The notes under the pieces were generated by a model, which saw only the letters and a program-made list of their open reading frames with translations, was not told the origin of the DNA and searched no databases. Both the position numbers and the translations under genes were made by a program. A stretch of DNA of 64,000 nt from the NCBI RefSeq assembly GCF_900129555.1, contig NZ_FQWC01000005.1, positions 62,001-126,000 of the forward strand, in the 5' to 3' direction. The stretch's first letter is position 1. Each line of letters opens with the position of its first letter. Below are positions 26,059-34,836 of this stretch, one piece after another. The DNA is from Flavobacterium defluvii. Its GTDB lineage: Bacteria > Bacteroidota > Bacteroidia > Flavobacteriales > Flavobacteriaceae.

Positions 26059-27834
26059 ATGTCAAAATTCAGTAAAAAAATAAGATATGTCCTAATAGTA
26101 CTGTTTATTTCTATTATGGCTTATAGTAAACCTATAATTTATGTAAATCAGGTTGGTTTTGATCCAAAGAGTCCAAAAATAGCCATTATTGGATATCCAA
26201 CAGATCTTGGTGAAGGTAAAACTTTTGATATTATTGATACTAAAACTCAAAAAACAGTATTTACAGCTTTTGTTGGAAAAGCTCAGAATGTTGAAGACTG
26301 GAAACTTGGTGAAAAATTTTATCAAGCCGATTTTACGTCTTTTGAAAAACCGGGAAATTATAAAATCTCTTTCAAAATTGCAGATCAGATTTATACCTCA
26401 GCAAGTTTTTCTATTGAAGAAAATATATTGGCTAAACGCACTATTTCTGCCATTGTACATTATTATAATAAGCAGAGGGCCAATACTCCAGAAGAACTTG
26501 AAGCCGATAAAAACATGCTTTTATACGGAAGTGCAAAAAAAGTAGACGTGCACGGCGGCTGGTGCGATGCATCCGGAGATGTTAGTAAATATTTTTCGCA
26601 TTTGGCTTACGCTAATTTTGTTTCTCCACAGCAGACACCTTTAGTTACGTGGTCACTAATCAATACATCTGAGACGCTTTCGAAACAACTTGTACAGTGG
26701 AAAATAAAAGATTCGTTAGACAGCGAAGCCTTGTGGGGAGCCGATTATATGATGCGCTGCTTATCTGATGAGGATTATTTTTACATGATTGTTTTTAGCT
26801 ATTTTGATAAAAATCCTTCTGCCCGAAGAATTGTAGGCTTAAAGGCTAATAGTGTAACTACAGATGAATATCAGAGTGCTTTTCGCGAAGGCGCAGGAAT
26901 GGCAATAGCTTCATTAGCCAGAATATCGCAATGGAAAAAAAGCGGCGATTTTACCTCAAAACAATATTTAGACGGAGCTAAACGTGCTTATGCGCATCTT
27001 TTAATAAACAACACAAAATATGATGATGACGGAAAAGAAAATATTATTGATGATTATTGCGCTTTAATGGCTGCAACCGAATTATGGATTGCTGCCAATG
27101 ATACTTTTTATAAAGATGAAGCCAGAAAATGGGCTCACAAACTTGAAAACCGAATGACTGACAAAGGCTGGTTTGTAAGCAACGACAGCAATCGCCCGTT
27201 TTGGCATGCTGCCGATGCAGGTTTACCAATCGTGGCTTTGACTCGTTATTTGAAAAAAGAAAACGACAGCAACGAAATAAAGACGGCTAAAAATGTTATT
27301 AAAAAAGCTTTGGAATATAATTTGGCTGTTACCAATAATGTAGAAAATCCGTTTGGTTATGCACGCCAAAGTTTCCTTTTTAATAACAAAGTACAAGATG
27401 GATTTTTTATTCCGCATGATAACGAAACCGGCTGGTGGTGGCAGGGCGAAAATGCAAGATTAGCATCGCTCGCAACGGCAGCGGCAGAAGGTGCAAAAGT
27501 AATTTCTGTACAAAACAACGGTTCTAAGAAAAACCCACTTGATTTATATGCATCGCAGCAATTATCATGGATTTTAGGCTGTAATCCTTACTCTGTTTGT
27601 TTTTTATATCAGTTTGGAGAAACAAATGTGCCTTATATGCATTCTAATTATGGTCATGGTTCTGAAAAAGGCGGAATCTCAAATGGTATTACGGGTAAAG
27701 AAGGAAATGCAGACGGTTCCGGAATTGATTTTAAAATGGATGTTGAAGGTAACGACGAATGGCGCTGGACAGAACAATGGATTCCGCATTCGGCTTGGTT
27801 TTTACAAGCGATAACGGCTTTGGCATCAAAATAA
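26059..27834 (+). CDS. Glycoside hydrolase family 9 protein with N-terminal Ig-like domain
   Basis: A 591-residue secreted protein: signal peptide (to about residue 23), a CelD_N Ig-like domain starting at PIIYVNQVGFDPKSPKIAI (about 25-120), then an (alpha/alpha)6 GH9 catalytic domain. GH9 enzymes cut beta-1,4-glucans and related polymers by inversion. The catalytic Asp pair motif, usually DAGD, reads DASGD here (residues 170-174), an extra residue. The probable proton donor is Glu572 in TEQWIPHSAWF. It lacks a T9SS sorting tail. A ThuA-domain gene follows after 9 nt, so they form an operon. Polymer specificity is unknown. Confidence 0.87.
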   Translation: MSKFSKKIRYVLIVLFISIMAYSKPIIYVNQVGFDPKSPKIAIIGYPTDLGEGKTFDIIDTKTQKTVFTAFVGKAQNVEDWKLGEKFYQADFTSFEKPGNYKISFKIADQIYTSASFSIEENILAKRTISAIVHYYNKQRANTPEELEADKNMLLYGSAKKVDVHGGWCDASGDVSKYFSHLAYANFVSPQQTPLVTWSLINTSETLSKQLVQWKIKDSLDSEALWGADYMMRCLSDEDYFYMIVFSYFDKNPSARRIVGLKANSVTTDEYQSAFREGAGMAIASLARISQWKKSGDFTSKQYLDGAKRAYAHLLINNTKYDDDGKENIIDDYCALMAATELWIAANDTFYKDEARKWAHKLENRMTDKGWFVSNDSNRPFWHAADAGLPIVALTRYLKKENDSNEIKTAKNVIKKALEYNLAVTNNVENPFGYARQSFLFNNKVQDGFFIPHDNETGWWWQGENARLASLATAAAEGAKVISVQNNGSKKNPLDLYASQQLSWILGCNPYSVCFLYQFGETNVPYMHSNYGHGSEKGGISNGITGKEGNADGSGIDFKMDVEGNDEWRWTEQWIPHSAWFLQAITALASK

Positions 27835-27843
27835 AAGTTAACA

Positions 27844-28611
27844 ATGAAAAATTTCTTAATTATAATAATGACAGTTTTCTTCTTTCAGGGAAACTGTCAT
27901 GCCCAGTCTTCAAAAAAATCAAAATTTAAAGCTTTGGTTTTGTATGAAAACGGCGGGCATCATCTTGCATTTTCTCAGGCTGCAAAACCATGGCTTAATA
28001 AACTGGCTGCAGAGAGCGGTTTTACAATTGATTATATCGAAAATACGGCAAAAATTAATGATGCTTTTTTAAAACAATATAAAGTTTTCATTCAGCTGGA
28101 TTATCCTCCGTATACCTGGAGCGAAGAATCTATGAAAGCTTTTGAAAAATATATCAACGACGGCAAAGGCGGATGGATTGGTCTTCATCATGCAACTTTG
28201 CTGGGCGAATTTGACGGTTACCCGATGTGGCAATGGTTTTCTGATTTTATGGGCGGAATACGATTTAAAAATTATATAGCCACTTTTGCAAATGCTAAAG
28301 TAAATATTGAAGATAAATCGCATCCCGTTACAAAAGGAATTCCGACAGATTTTTTAATTCAAAAAGAAGAATGGTATACCTATGATAAAAGCCCAAGAGG
28401 AAATGTTCATGTTTTAGCTTCGGTTGACGAATCGACTTATAAACCCAATTCTGAAATAAAAATGGGCGATCATCCTGTAGTTTGGACAAACGATCATTTT
28501 AAATCCCGAAATCTGTATATTTTCATGGGACATTCGCCTGAATTATTTGAAAATGAAGCTTACACTACTCTTTTGAAAAATGCCGTTCTTTGGGCTTCGG
28601 GTAAAAAATAA
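27844..28611 (+). CDS. ThuA domain-containing secreted protein
   Basis: A 255-residue protein with signal peptide MKNFLIIIMTVFFFQGNCHA and a ThuA (trehalose-utilisation-like, class I glutamine amidotransferase fold) domain. Typical segments: FKALVLYENGGHHLAF, GKGGWIGLHHATLLGEFDGY (about residues 100-119), and DHPVVWTNDHFKSRNLYIFM with GHSPELFENEAY near the end. ThuA domains occur in sugar-utilisation operons and secreted carbohydrate enzymes; the catalytic role is uncertain. Coupled to the GH9 gene upstream, it probably acts on the same polymer. Its stop is 2 nt from that of the convergent phospholipase gene. Confidence 0.9.
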   Translation: MKNFLIIIMTVFFFQGNCHAQSSKKSKFKALVLYENGGHHLAFSQAAKPWLNKLAAESGFTIDYIENTAKINDAFLKQYKVFIQLDYPPYTWSEESMKAFEKYINDGKGGWIGLHHATLLGEFDGYPMWQWFSDFMGGIRFKNYIATFANAKVNIEDKSHPVTKGIPTDFLIQKEEWYTYDKSPRGNVHVLASVDESTYKPNSEIKMGDHPVVWTNDHFKSRNLYIFMGHSPELFENEAYTTLLKNAVLWASGKK

Positions 28612-28612
28612 T

Positions 28613-29434
28613 TTAAAAAATGCCCATATTTTCAGGTTTAATTGTAAAACCTAAACGTATCATGCTTTTGTGTTCCTGATAATCAATTAAACTTTCGGTG
28701 TAACCTACAAACCATTGTAGTGTGACATAATAGTTCTCATCTCTATAGGGCTTCCAGTTTAATTGTGTCTGCAAAGATCCGTAATTGATAAGACCGCTGC
28801 CTTTTCTAAAAAGAATATCGGCACTCCATCTTCCGGGTTTTATCTGGTAAGTCGCACTTGCTTCGCCATATCCAACATATTTCGTCAATCCGGGATTATC
28901 TTCTTTATCAACCAGCGGAATCCATCCTCTAATGCCAACGGTCCATCGTGGAGAAACTTGCGACTTTAATGAAAAAGCCAGCATATTCCACGTTCTGGAA
29001 TATATAGAATCCCTTCCGTTTGATTCGTGTTCTAAAGAAATCGTACCATAAGTAAGTCTTCCGCCTTTTAAATAAAACGGACGAACGATAGCAATGCCGG
29101 GATTAAAATTAATTTCTGAAAATGGTTTTGAGCTTGCATAAATATCCCAAAATGCTTTTTGGGTATACATTAAATACGGAAAAAATCCACCCCATAAAGG
29201 TTTTGAGTTTAACCGAAGTTTAAAACTAACCTGATACTTTACATCGGCATTATTTCTTGTAACAGCTTCATTTAATGGCATTCCGGTTAAAAAATAATTA
29301 TCACGGTGAACCGAAAAACTATGTTCTTTTAGCAGCGAATCTGCCGCACGGAAATTTTTCTTTTCTTCTACAATTTGTGAATTTGCTTTGATTGAAAATA
29401 ACGCAAAGCAGATTAATAGATATTTTAAGTACAT
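28613..29434 (-). CDS. Outer-membrane phospholipase A (OmpPLA/PldA family)
   Basis: A 273-residue outer-membrane beta-barrel with signal peptide MYLKYLLICFALFSIKANS. The PldA active-site segment is present: LEHESNGRDSIYSRTWN (about residues 130-146), with catalytic His and Ser (SNG) and calcium-binding neighbourhood. Alternating aromatic strands run through the rest and the last residue is Phe, the usual barrel-end signal. It hydrolyses phospholipids that reach the outer leaflet, maintaining lipid asymmetry. A single gene, convergent with thuA. Confidence 0.9.
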   Translation of the reverse strand: MYLKYLLICFALFSIKANSQIVEEKKNFRAADSLLKEHSFSVHRDNYFLTGMPLNEAVTRNNADVKYQVSFKLRLNSKPLWGGFFPYLMYTQKAFWDIYASSKPFSEINFNPGIAIVRPFYLKGGRLTYGTISLEHESNGRDSIYSRTWNMLAFSLKSQVSPRWTVGIRGWIPLVDKEDNPGLTKYVGYGEASATYQIKPGRWSADILFRKGSGLINYGSLQTQLNWKPYRDENYYVTLQWFVGYTESLIDYQEHKSMIRLGFTIKPENMGIF

Positions 29435-29541
29435 TTATATAATTTAAATTCGGGTTTTTATTACCCCTAATCGTAAATGTACAGAATTGAAATTATTGCT
29501 ATTAACTCAATAAAAACAAGAATTGTGCTCAAAAAATTTAC

Positions 29542-31815
29542 TTATTCTATTTTTAGCGCATACCAGCCAAATGCACGCAGTCTCATTTTATAAAATGAAT
29601 CGGTTAATATTTCTTCTACATCTTTCCAGGCATCTTCCATTATATTTTCTGCTTCTTTGCGGCATAGAGACAGCGCATCGCATTCTTCCAGTAATTTAAT
29701 AACAGAACCTATTACTGTTGTATCTTTTGGCATTGTTTGAATTGTTTTCCAGATATATTCGCGTTTGTCCAAAGGGAGTAAACCCATTGCTTTTGCAACA
29801 GGCATCGTTATTTTTCCTGCTGTAATATCTTCTCCTTTATCTTTAAGATTATTTTCGTATCCTTCTAAATTTAGTACATCGTCAACTATTTGATACGCAA
29901 GACCTATGGCTTCAAAATAATTGGCCAGCGCTTCAATTTGTTCCGGTTTTCCTCCACCAATTATTCCTCCTATTTTGGCTAAAGTACAAGCAGGCGCAGC
30001 AGTTTTTAAACGATGAATGGTATAAATTCTTTTTTCAAGTATTGAGCTGTCTCCGCTGCTAACCGCATCTGGCATAAGTAAATGAAGTCCGCTTATATCC
30101 AACCCCTGACCTGCATGTGCAGCTCTCATCATCTCAAAATAAAGCTCGTAGATTTTTAAACGAACATCATCTTGAATTAATGATTTTTTCACGACTAAAT
30201 CTCCGAGAAAATAACAGGTATTTCCGGCATTAATTGCAAGAGGTTCCCCATAAAGATGATGCAGAGAGGTACCGCCTCTTCTTGTATCTGAACTATCCTG
30301 TACATCATCTACAATTAATGACCCCGAATGAATAAGTTCCGGCATGGCCAAAATATCAATAAAAGGCTGTGAGTTTCCGCCAACGGCATCAATACAAGCA
30401 AGCAGTACATACGATCTCCAGGCTTTTTTACTTCTGTCTACTATTTCTCTAATTGGTTTAATAACTGAAGTAACATATTGTTCTTTATCGACCGGACTAA
30501 AAAAATCAATTCCCACCGGACTATTAATGAGTTTATGAAACTGATCATCTGTTGGGTTTAATGGCAATAGCGATTCTACCACATTTTGGGTAATCTTTCC
30601 TACTCCTTTTAAGAAACTTTCAATACTTTCTTTTGTATTAAATCCTGTTCTTTCTGAATAACCTACACCTGTCACGCCGGCTCCCATAAATTTTCCTGAA
30701 GCTTTAATACTTCCTTCCCAAAATGCAGGCATCGAAAGAGTTGTAATAAATTCCTGTTCAGGAAAATCAACAGTAACAAACATCGAAACATTAAAACTGG
30801 GAATTTCAAGTTCCCACGAAATGGGATACGATATAAAGGTTCTCGAACTTGTCCAGTATTCTACAGGTGTATAGGAGTAATCTTCAACGCTTATTCTTTT
30901 ACCTTCATTATCAATTATAATTCCGGTACCTCCGGCATATTCTCCATTTTTAGTATTATCATAAAGATCATACAGCGACATTTGAAAACCATTATCCAGT
31001 TGCAGCGATATCCAGTCCCATGACATATCATGTCTAAAATCCCTAACTGCAGTTTCATCTCCGGATTTACTAAATTCATGATCATACCAGCCGCTGCCTT
31101 CTACCTGATAAGACTTGCCGTCAATGTAAATTTCGCCGTTTACTTTGCATTTTGGAATAAAATAATAAAACATATCTTCTTTCCAGATACCATACAATTC
31201 TCCCTGATTACCGTGACGAACGGGTTCAATTAAAGGAATAAATTCGAGTTTACACTCTATTTTGTCTAATGGATTATCTAGTACTAAATGATAATTACCA
31301 TTTTGATCTTTTTTAAAAGAATTTTGATCATATTCGAGGGAAAGATTGTCAAGACTTACATTTGCTTCTTCTTTAAGAAGTCTATCCGGAAACGGCACAT
31401 TTCCTTTTGAATATACTTCTTTTAGTGCGCGATAAAACTGTTTATTAATGGTTTCTTCTTTCTTACTGAGAACTTTAAGAGATTCTGCAGGCATACTTGG
31501 ATCGACAAGCGAGTCTGTATAATATTTTTGATTGACTTTATCAGATAAAGCCCAAATTATAAAATGGGCATATGAATAATCATCTTCGTCTTCGTCTTTT
31601 TTAGATGCTAGTCTAAAAAACGATGCAAATAGAGAAAAGCGGTCACCATCCTTAGATATTATATGACAGTTTTGATACCACCATTCGATTATAGCACCAC
31701 GGTGCGGGAGATCATGAATGTTTAAATCAATTTTTCCTTCTTCAGGCCAGGTTGAAGGACGTTGATCCAGAATAACTTTTGCATTTTTTTCCTGAGGATT
31801 CATTTCATTTTTCAT
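29542..31815 (-). CDS. CrtC/AttH lipocalin-like domain fused to trans-isoprenyl diphosphate synthase
   Basis: A 757-residue two-domain protein. Residues 25-390 form a CrtC (carotenoid 1,2-hydratase)/AttH lipocalin-like double beta-barrel: EWWY at 44-47, GSGWYDHEFS at 240-249, and a second barrel from about 270. Residues 420-757 are a polyprenyl synthetase: first Asp-rich motif DDVQDSSD at 503-510 followed by RR, GQGLDI at 569-574, second motif DDVLN at 645-649 (Asn replaces the last Asp), and KGEDITAGKIT at 660-670. Small residues at -4 and -5 before the first motif suggest a product of C20 or longer. I infer prenyl diphosphate synthesis coupled to hydration or cyclisation. The gene stands alone. 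Confidence 0.85.
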   Translation of the reverse strand: MKNEMNPQEKNAKVILDQRPSTWPEEGKIDLNIHDLPHRGAIIEWWYQNCHIISKDGDRFSLFASFFRLASKKDEDEDDYSYAHFIIWALSDKVNQKYYTDSLVDPSMPAESLKVLSKKEETINKQFYRALKEVYSKGNVPFPDRLLKEEANVSLDNLSLEYDQNSFKKDQNGNYHLVLDNPLDKIECKLEFIPLIEPVRHGNQGELYGIWKEDMFYYFIPKCKVNGEIYIDGKSYQVEGSGWYDHEFSKSGDETAVRDFRHDMSWDWISLQLDNGFQMSLYDLYDNTKNGEYAGGTGIIIDNEGKRISVEDYSYTPVEYWTSSRTFISYPISWELEIPSFNVSMFVTVDFPEQEFITTLSMPAFWEGSIKASGKFMGAGVTGVGYSERTGFNTKESIESFLKGVGKITQNVVESLLPLNPTDDQFHKLINSPVGIDFFSPVDKEQYVTSVIKPIREIVDRSKKAWRSYVLLACIDAVGGNSQPFIDILAMPELIHSGSLIVDDVQDSSDTRRGGTSLHHLYGEPLAINAGNTCYFLGDLVVKKSLIQDDVRLKIYELYFEMMRAAHAGQGLDISGLHLLMPDAVSSGDSSILEKRIYTIHRLKTAAPACTLAKIGGIIGGGKPEQIEALANYFEAIGLAYQIVDDVLNLEGYENNLKDKGEDITAGKITMPVAKAMGLLPLDKREYIWKTIQTMPKDTTVIGSVIKLLEECDALSLCRKEAENIMEDAWKDVEEILTDSFYKMRLRAFGWYALKIE

Positions 31816-31994
31816 GGTTTCAGTCGTATTAGTTATTTTTCCAAATTCACTTATAATCGTTTATTGTAAAACTTTACTTTCTTATTATGAAAAGAACATT
31901 GATTTTTATAATAAAATTAATACAATTAAATTATAAATACTCAGGTATTTACACCTATTTTACTGACAAACAACCATTTAACATGTAGACATAA

Positions 31995-32023
31995 AAAAAG
32001 CCGCTCAATTTGAGCGGCTTTTT
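31995..32023 (-). terminator. Rho-independent terminator closing the polysaccharide locus
   Basis: GC-rich stem AAAAAGCCGCTC pairs with GAGCGGCTTTTT around AATTT, followed on the minus strand by more T. It lies 17 nt beyond the stop of the 150-residue hypothetical gene that ends the long minus-strand locus. Confidence 0.9.
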
Positions 32024-32039
32024 GATTCTTAATTTAAAA

Positions 32040-32492
32040 TCACATCCTAAAAAATAAAGCTCTCTGAAGTGCTTCTAGTTGTTTTTCGGACATTTTTAGT
32101 TTTACTAATTTCTTATCTGATAATTTTGGAATTAAGTTAGAAGGTTTTTTAAAAAACATTTTCAAATCCTGAAAAATTTCAGTTTTGGTTTTTGTGGCAT
32201 CTATCAGCATTAAACCTTTGATTTCTTCTATCAAAGACAAACTTGAATACAGATATTTACTAAACAAAAAAATCATGCAATGAGGACTTTTGTACTCAGA
32301 TTTAAAGAAATCTATTAATTCTGAATATTCATAAATTACAAATACTGAATGGTCAAAATCATTTGATTTCTTTTCATTTTTCAACAAAAAAGAAGCATCA
32401 GAAAATTCAAATTCGTTTTTAAATTTTCTTTTAAACATTTTTAAAAAAATGCCTTTATTGTCCTTAACCAGGACTTTTTCTTTTTTAATCAT
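32040..32492 (-). CDS. Hypothetical protein, degenerate receiver-like fold
   Basis: A 150-residue protein rich in Lys, Phe and Leu. The alternating pattern of hydrophobic strands (KVLVKDN, HSVFVIYEYSEL, HCMIFLFSKY, IKGLMLIDATKTK) and helices resembles a response-regulator receiver domain, but no phospho-acceptor Asp cluster is visible. The C-terminal tail (DKKLVKLKMSEKQLEALQRA) looks helical and basic. There is no signal peptide, so it is cytoplasmic. As the last gene of the polysaccharide locus it may have a regulatory role. The fold assignment is tentative; I do not recognise the family. Confidence 0.65.
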   Translation of the reverse strand: MIKKEKVLVKDNKGIFLKMFKRKFKNEFEFSDASFLLKNEKKSNDFDHSVFVIYEYSELIDFFKSEYKSPHCMIFLFSKYLYSSLSLIEEIKGLMLIDATKTKTEIFQDLKMFFKKPSNLIPKLSDKKLVKLKMSEKQLEALQRALFFRM

Positions 32493-32548
32493 CTCTTAAA
32501 AATTAGCATTTACCCGTTCTAATGAATTAAAAAAATATAAAAAGGAAA

Positions 32549-32571
32549 GAGCCCGATAGGATATCGAGCTC
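32549..32571. other. Hairpin in the gap between the last two locus genes
   Basis: GAGCCCGATA (32549-32558) pairs with TATCGAGCTC (32562-32571) with one mismatch and a GGA loop. Transcribed leftward it is followed by a T-rich stretch, so it may be an attenuator or weak terminator. The 165 nt to its right hold further short inverted repeats but no convincing ORF. Confidence 0.45.
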
Positions 32572-32736
32572 ATTATTATCAAATTAAATTTCGTCTAAAC
32601 CTTTGGGTACAGTCTATTTTGAAGATCTTGATAAAGAATAAAGTCGGTGTCGCTATTCAATCAAGAAAAGCAACCGGCTTATTGGATTCTTGTTCATCAA
32701 TAAGCAATTGAAGGCAAATCAGCTAAAAAGCTATTT

Positions 32737-32940
32737 TTAAATTCCGGCATTAAGTTTTGGGGCATCAGAGGGACTTAAATTTTTTAGTTTTTTAATTTTA
32801 TCATTCAATTTTAAAACCCGATCGAGCTGTTTTTGCTGAATCGTATATTTGGTATAATACTTATACCATTCTTTTCCGATAAAAAAGGTTGTCACAGATA
32901 CTCCTGTGAGCAGACCAATAAGGTAATTAGTCATGTCCAT
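32737..32940 (-). CDS. Small single-pass membrane protein
   Basis: A 67-residue protein with one N-terminal hydrophobic helix (YLIGLLTGVSVTTFFIG, about residues 6-22) and a basic, probably coiled-coil tail (KQLDRVLKLNDKIKKLKN). Translation could begin at Met1 or Met3. It lies 59 nt downstream of the initiating glycosyltransferase gene on the same strand. I recognise no family. The location suggests a small accessory membrane component of the polysaccharide machinery, but this is only context. Confidence 0.6.
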   Translation of the reverse strand: MDMTNYLIGLLTGVSVTTFFIGKEWYKYYTKYTIQQKQLDRVLKLNDKIKKLKNLSPSDAPKLNAGI

Positions 32941-32999
32941 GATGGTTGGTTTATTAGTTTATTTAAGTTTACATTTTGAATTATTTTTTAGTTTATGAA

Positions 33000-34400
33000 T
33001 TAAAAAGCATTTTTATCTCCTTTTACGGTTACAATTATTGTTAATAAACAGATTTTAATGTCTGTTATTAAACTCCAGCGTTGTAAATACTGGATATCTG
33101 TAGTAACCCTACGTTTCATGTCGGCTACTCTTTTCGTTTCTCCTCTAAGTCCCGAAACCTGCGCAAGTCCTGTAATTCCGGGTTTTACAAAATGGCGGAC
33201 CATAAAATTATTAATATGTCCGTTATAGTCTGATGTATGCTTAATCATATGAGGACGCGGTCCTACTACACTCATATTTCCGAGTAAAACATTAAAAAAC
33301 TGCGGCATTTCGTCTAAACTTGTTTTTCGAAGAAATTTACCAATTGGCGTAATTCTCGAATCTCCTCTTTGCGCCTGCTGGCTTTCATCTCCAGAATTTA
33401 TGTACATGCTTCGAAATTTATAACACCAAAAGGGTTCATTTTTTTTGCCTGTACGCATTTGTCTAAATAAAACCGGCCCTTTGCTTTGTCTTTTAATCAA
33501 AATAGCAATTAAAGGGTAAAGCCATGACATGATGAAAACAATAACCAGAATACTAAAAGTAAGATCGAATATTCTTTTAATTAATCTGTTGTAAGCATTT
33601 TGTAAAGGCTCAAAACGCGGCTTAATGACGTGAAAATTATTTAAATGGCTCGAATTAAAATGTTTTTTTGAAATAGATGAAAAGTCCGGAACAAATTTTA
33701 AACGCATGCAGTATTTATCGCCAAGCTCAAAGAAATAATTCAAATCTGAAATAAAATCAGGTTTTGAAACAATATACAATTCGTTTATTTTTTCCTTTGA
33801 TGCATTATGTATGGCTTCTGACAGTGCTTCGCTGAAATCTTCATTGCTTGTATATTCTACAGATGAGTTTTCGTTGACAATTCCCAGAAAATGAATAAAA
33901 AAGGAATTGTTTTCTAAGTGCGATGCCAGTTCAATACTCGTTTTATTAAATCCCCAGATTGCTACTGTATAACGTTTAAAAACCCATCCTTTTATTTTTC
34001 CTATCACCACTGTAAACAAAATTCTGGACAGCAGGAAATAAGATAACAAAAAGCTTAACTGAATCAAATTTGCTTTGCTCCCAAAAAAATACAGCACGTT
34101 ATCCTGAAAAATAAAAATGTAACTATGCCATAGAACTCTTTGGGTAAAAAAAGCTCGCCAGCTATTGCGGAAAAAATATTCTAAACTAAAAAGAACGTCT
34201 ATCCTATACAACTGAAAGTAGGTAACCGAGAATAACCAGCTCAAAATTGTAATAGGAATCATTTTATCAAGAAACAATGCGTTCCAGCCAATTTTTTCTT
34301 CATTTGCATAATTCAGAAACACTATAGTACCCAGTATCATAGCGATCATGTCTGCAATGGCACAACAGATTATGAAGGTAAATTTATGTCTGTTTCGCAT
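33000..34400 (-). CDS. Polyprenyl-phosphate sugar-1-phosphate transferase (WcaJ/WbaP-type initiator)
   Basis: Transfers the first sugar-1-phosphate onto undecaprenyl phosphate to start each polysaccharide repeat unit. At 466 residues it has four N-terminal membrane helices, a CoA-binding-like Rossmann middle domain ([16 protein letters not shown] near 143-158), a fifth helix near 285, and the bacterial sugar transferase core: [53 protein letters not shown] and [15 protein letters not shown]. The 5' end overlaps the VanZ-like gene by 31 nt. The first sugar (glucose, galactose or fucose type) cannot be told. Confidence 0.95.
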   Translation of the reverse strand: MRNRHKFTFIICCAIADMIAMILGTIVFLNYANEEKIGWNALFLDKMIPITILSWLFSVTYFQLYRIDVLFSLEYFFRNSWRAFFTQRVLWHSYIFIFQDNVLYFFGSKANLIQLSFLLSYFLLSRILFTVVIGKIKGWVFKRYTVAIWGFNKTSIELASHLENNSFFIHFLGIVNENSSVEYTSNEDFSEALSEAIHNASKEKINELYIVSKPDFISDLNYFFELGDKYCMRLKFVPDFSSISKKHFNSSHLNNFHVIKPRFEPLQNAYNRLIKRIFDLTFSILVIVFIMSWLYPLIAILIKRQSKGPVLFRQMRTGKKNEPFWCYKFRSMYINSGDESQQAQRGDSRITPIGKFLRKTSLDEMPQFFNVLLGNMSVVGPRPHMIKHTSDYNGHINNFMVRHFVKPGITGLAQVSGLRGETKRVADMKRRVTTDIQYLQRWSLITDIKICLLTIIVTVKGDKNAF

Positions 34401-34801
34401 TTTTTAATTCTTTTCAATAAATTGTAAAATAATCCTCCTATTATACTTCCAATAATCCCATAAAAAACATCCATTACATCAGGATTTCTTTTTTGAATTA
34501 CAAATTGTCCTCCTTCGGCTATACAAACGATTATTGCAGCAATGCCAATATTTTGTATGAAACTCAAACTTTTATTTTGATTTATTTCATTTGAATTCTT
34601 ATGCTGTGAATATGCTTCTAATAAGAAACCAACAGCTAAAAAAGGAACAGCGGTACGGAGATTATAATAATGATTACTCCAATTCAACAGCCATTTTGGT
34701 AAATAGCTTTCACTTCTTAAACCAGGATCTGGCAGCCAGGAAAAATAAAAAACGACACCAATAACTAAAAGCAATATCAAAAGCACTATTTTATGATACA
34801 T
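34370..34801 (-). CDS. VanZ-like family membrane protein
   Basis: A 143-residue protein with about four hydrophobic helices (residues 5-20, 50-63, 84-98, 112-127) and the VanZ signature region around YFSWLPDP and GGQFVIQKRNPDVMDVFYG. VanZ-like proteins are found in many polysaccharide loci; their function is unsettled. It overlaps the initiating transferase gene by 31 nt and follows the Wzc gene by 35 nt, indicating an operon. Confidence 0.85.
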   Translation of the reverse strand: MYHKIVLLILLLVIGVVFYFSWLPDPGLRSESYLPKWLLNWSNHYYNLRTAVPFLAVGFLLEAYSQHKNSNEINQNKSLSFIQNIGIAAIIVCIAEGGQFVIQKRNPDVMDVFYGIIGSIIGGLFYNLLKRIKKCETDINLPS

Positions 34802-34836
34802 TTTGTTTTTATTTAATTTTTGTAATGCTTTATTAC

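Noticed and set aside
32572..32736. Small structured RNA
   Set aside because: Several short inverted repeats (CTTATTG/CAATAAG) are present but none forms a convincing recognisable fold.
34370..34801. VanZ as a teicoplanin-resistance marker
   Set aside because: The gene is embedded in a polysaccharide operon, where VanZ-like proteins are common without resistance.
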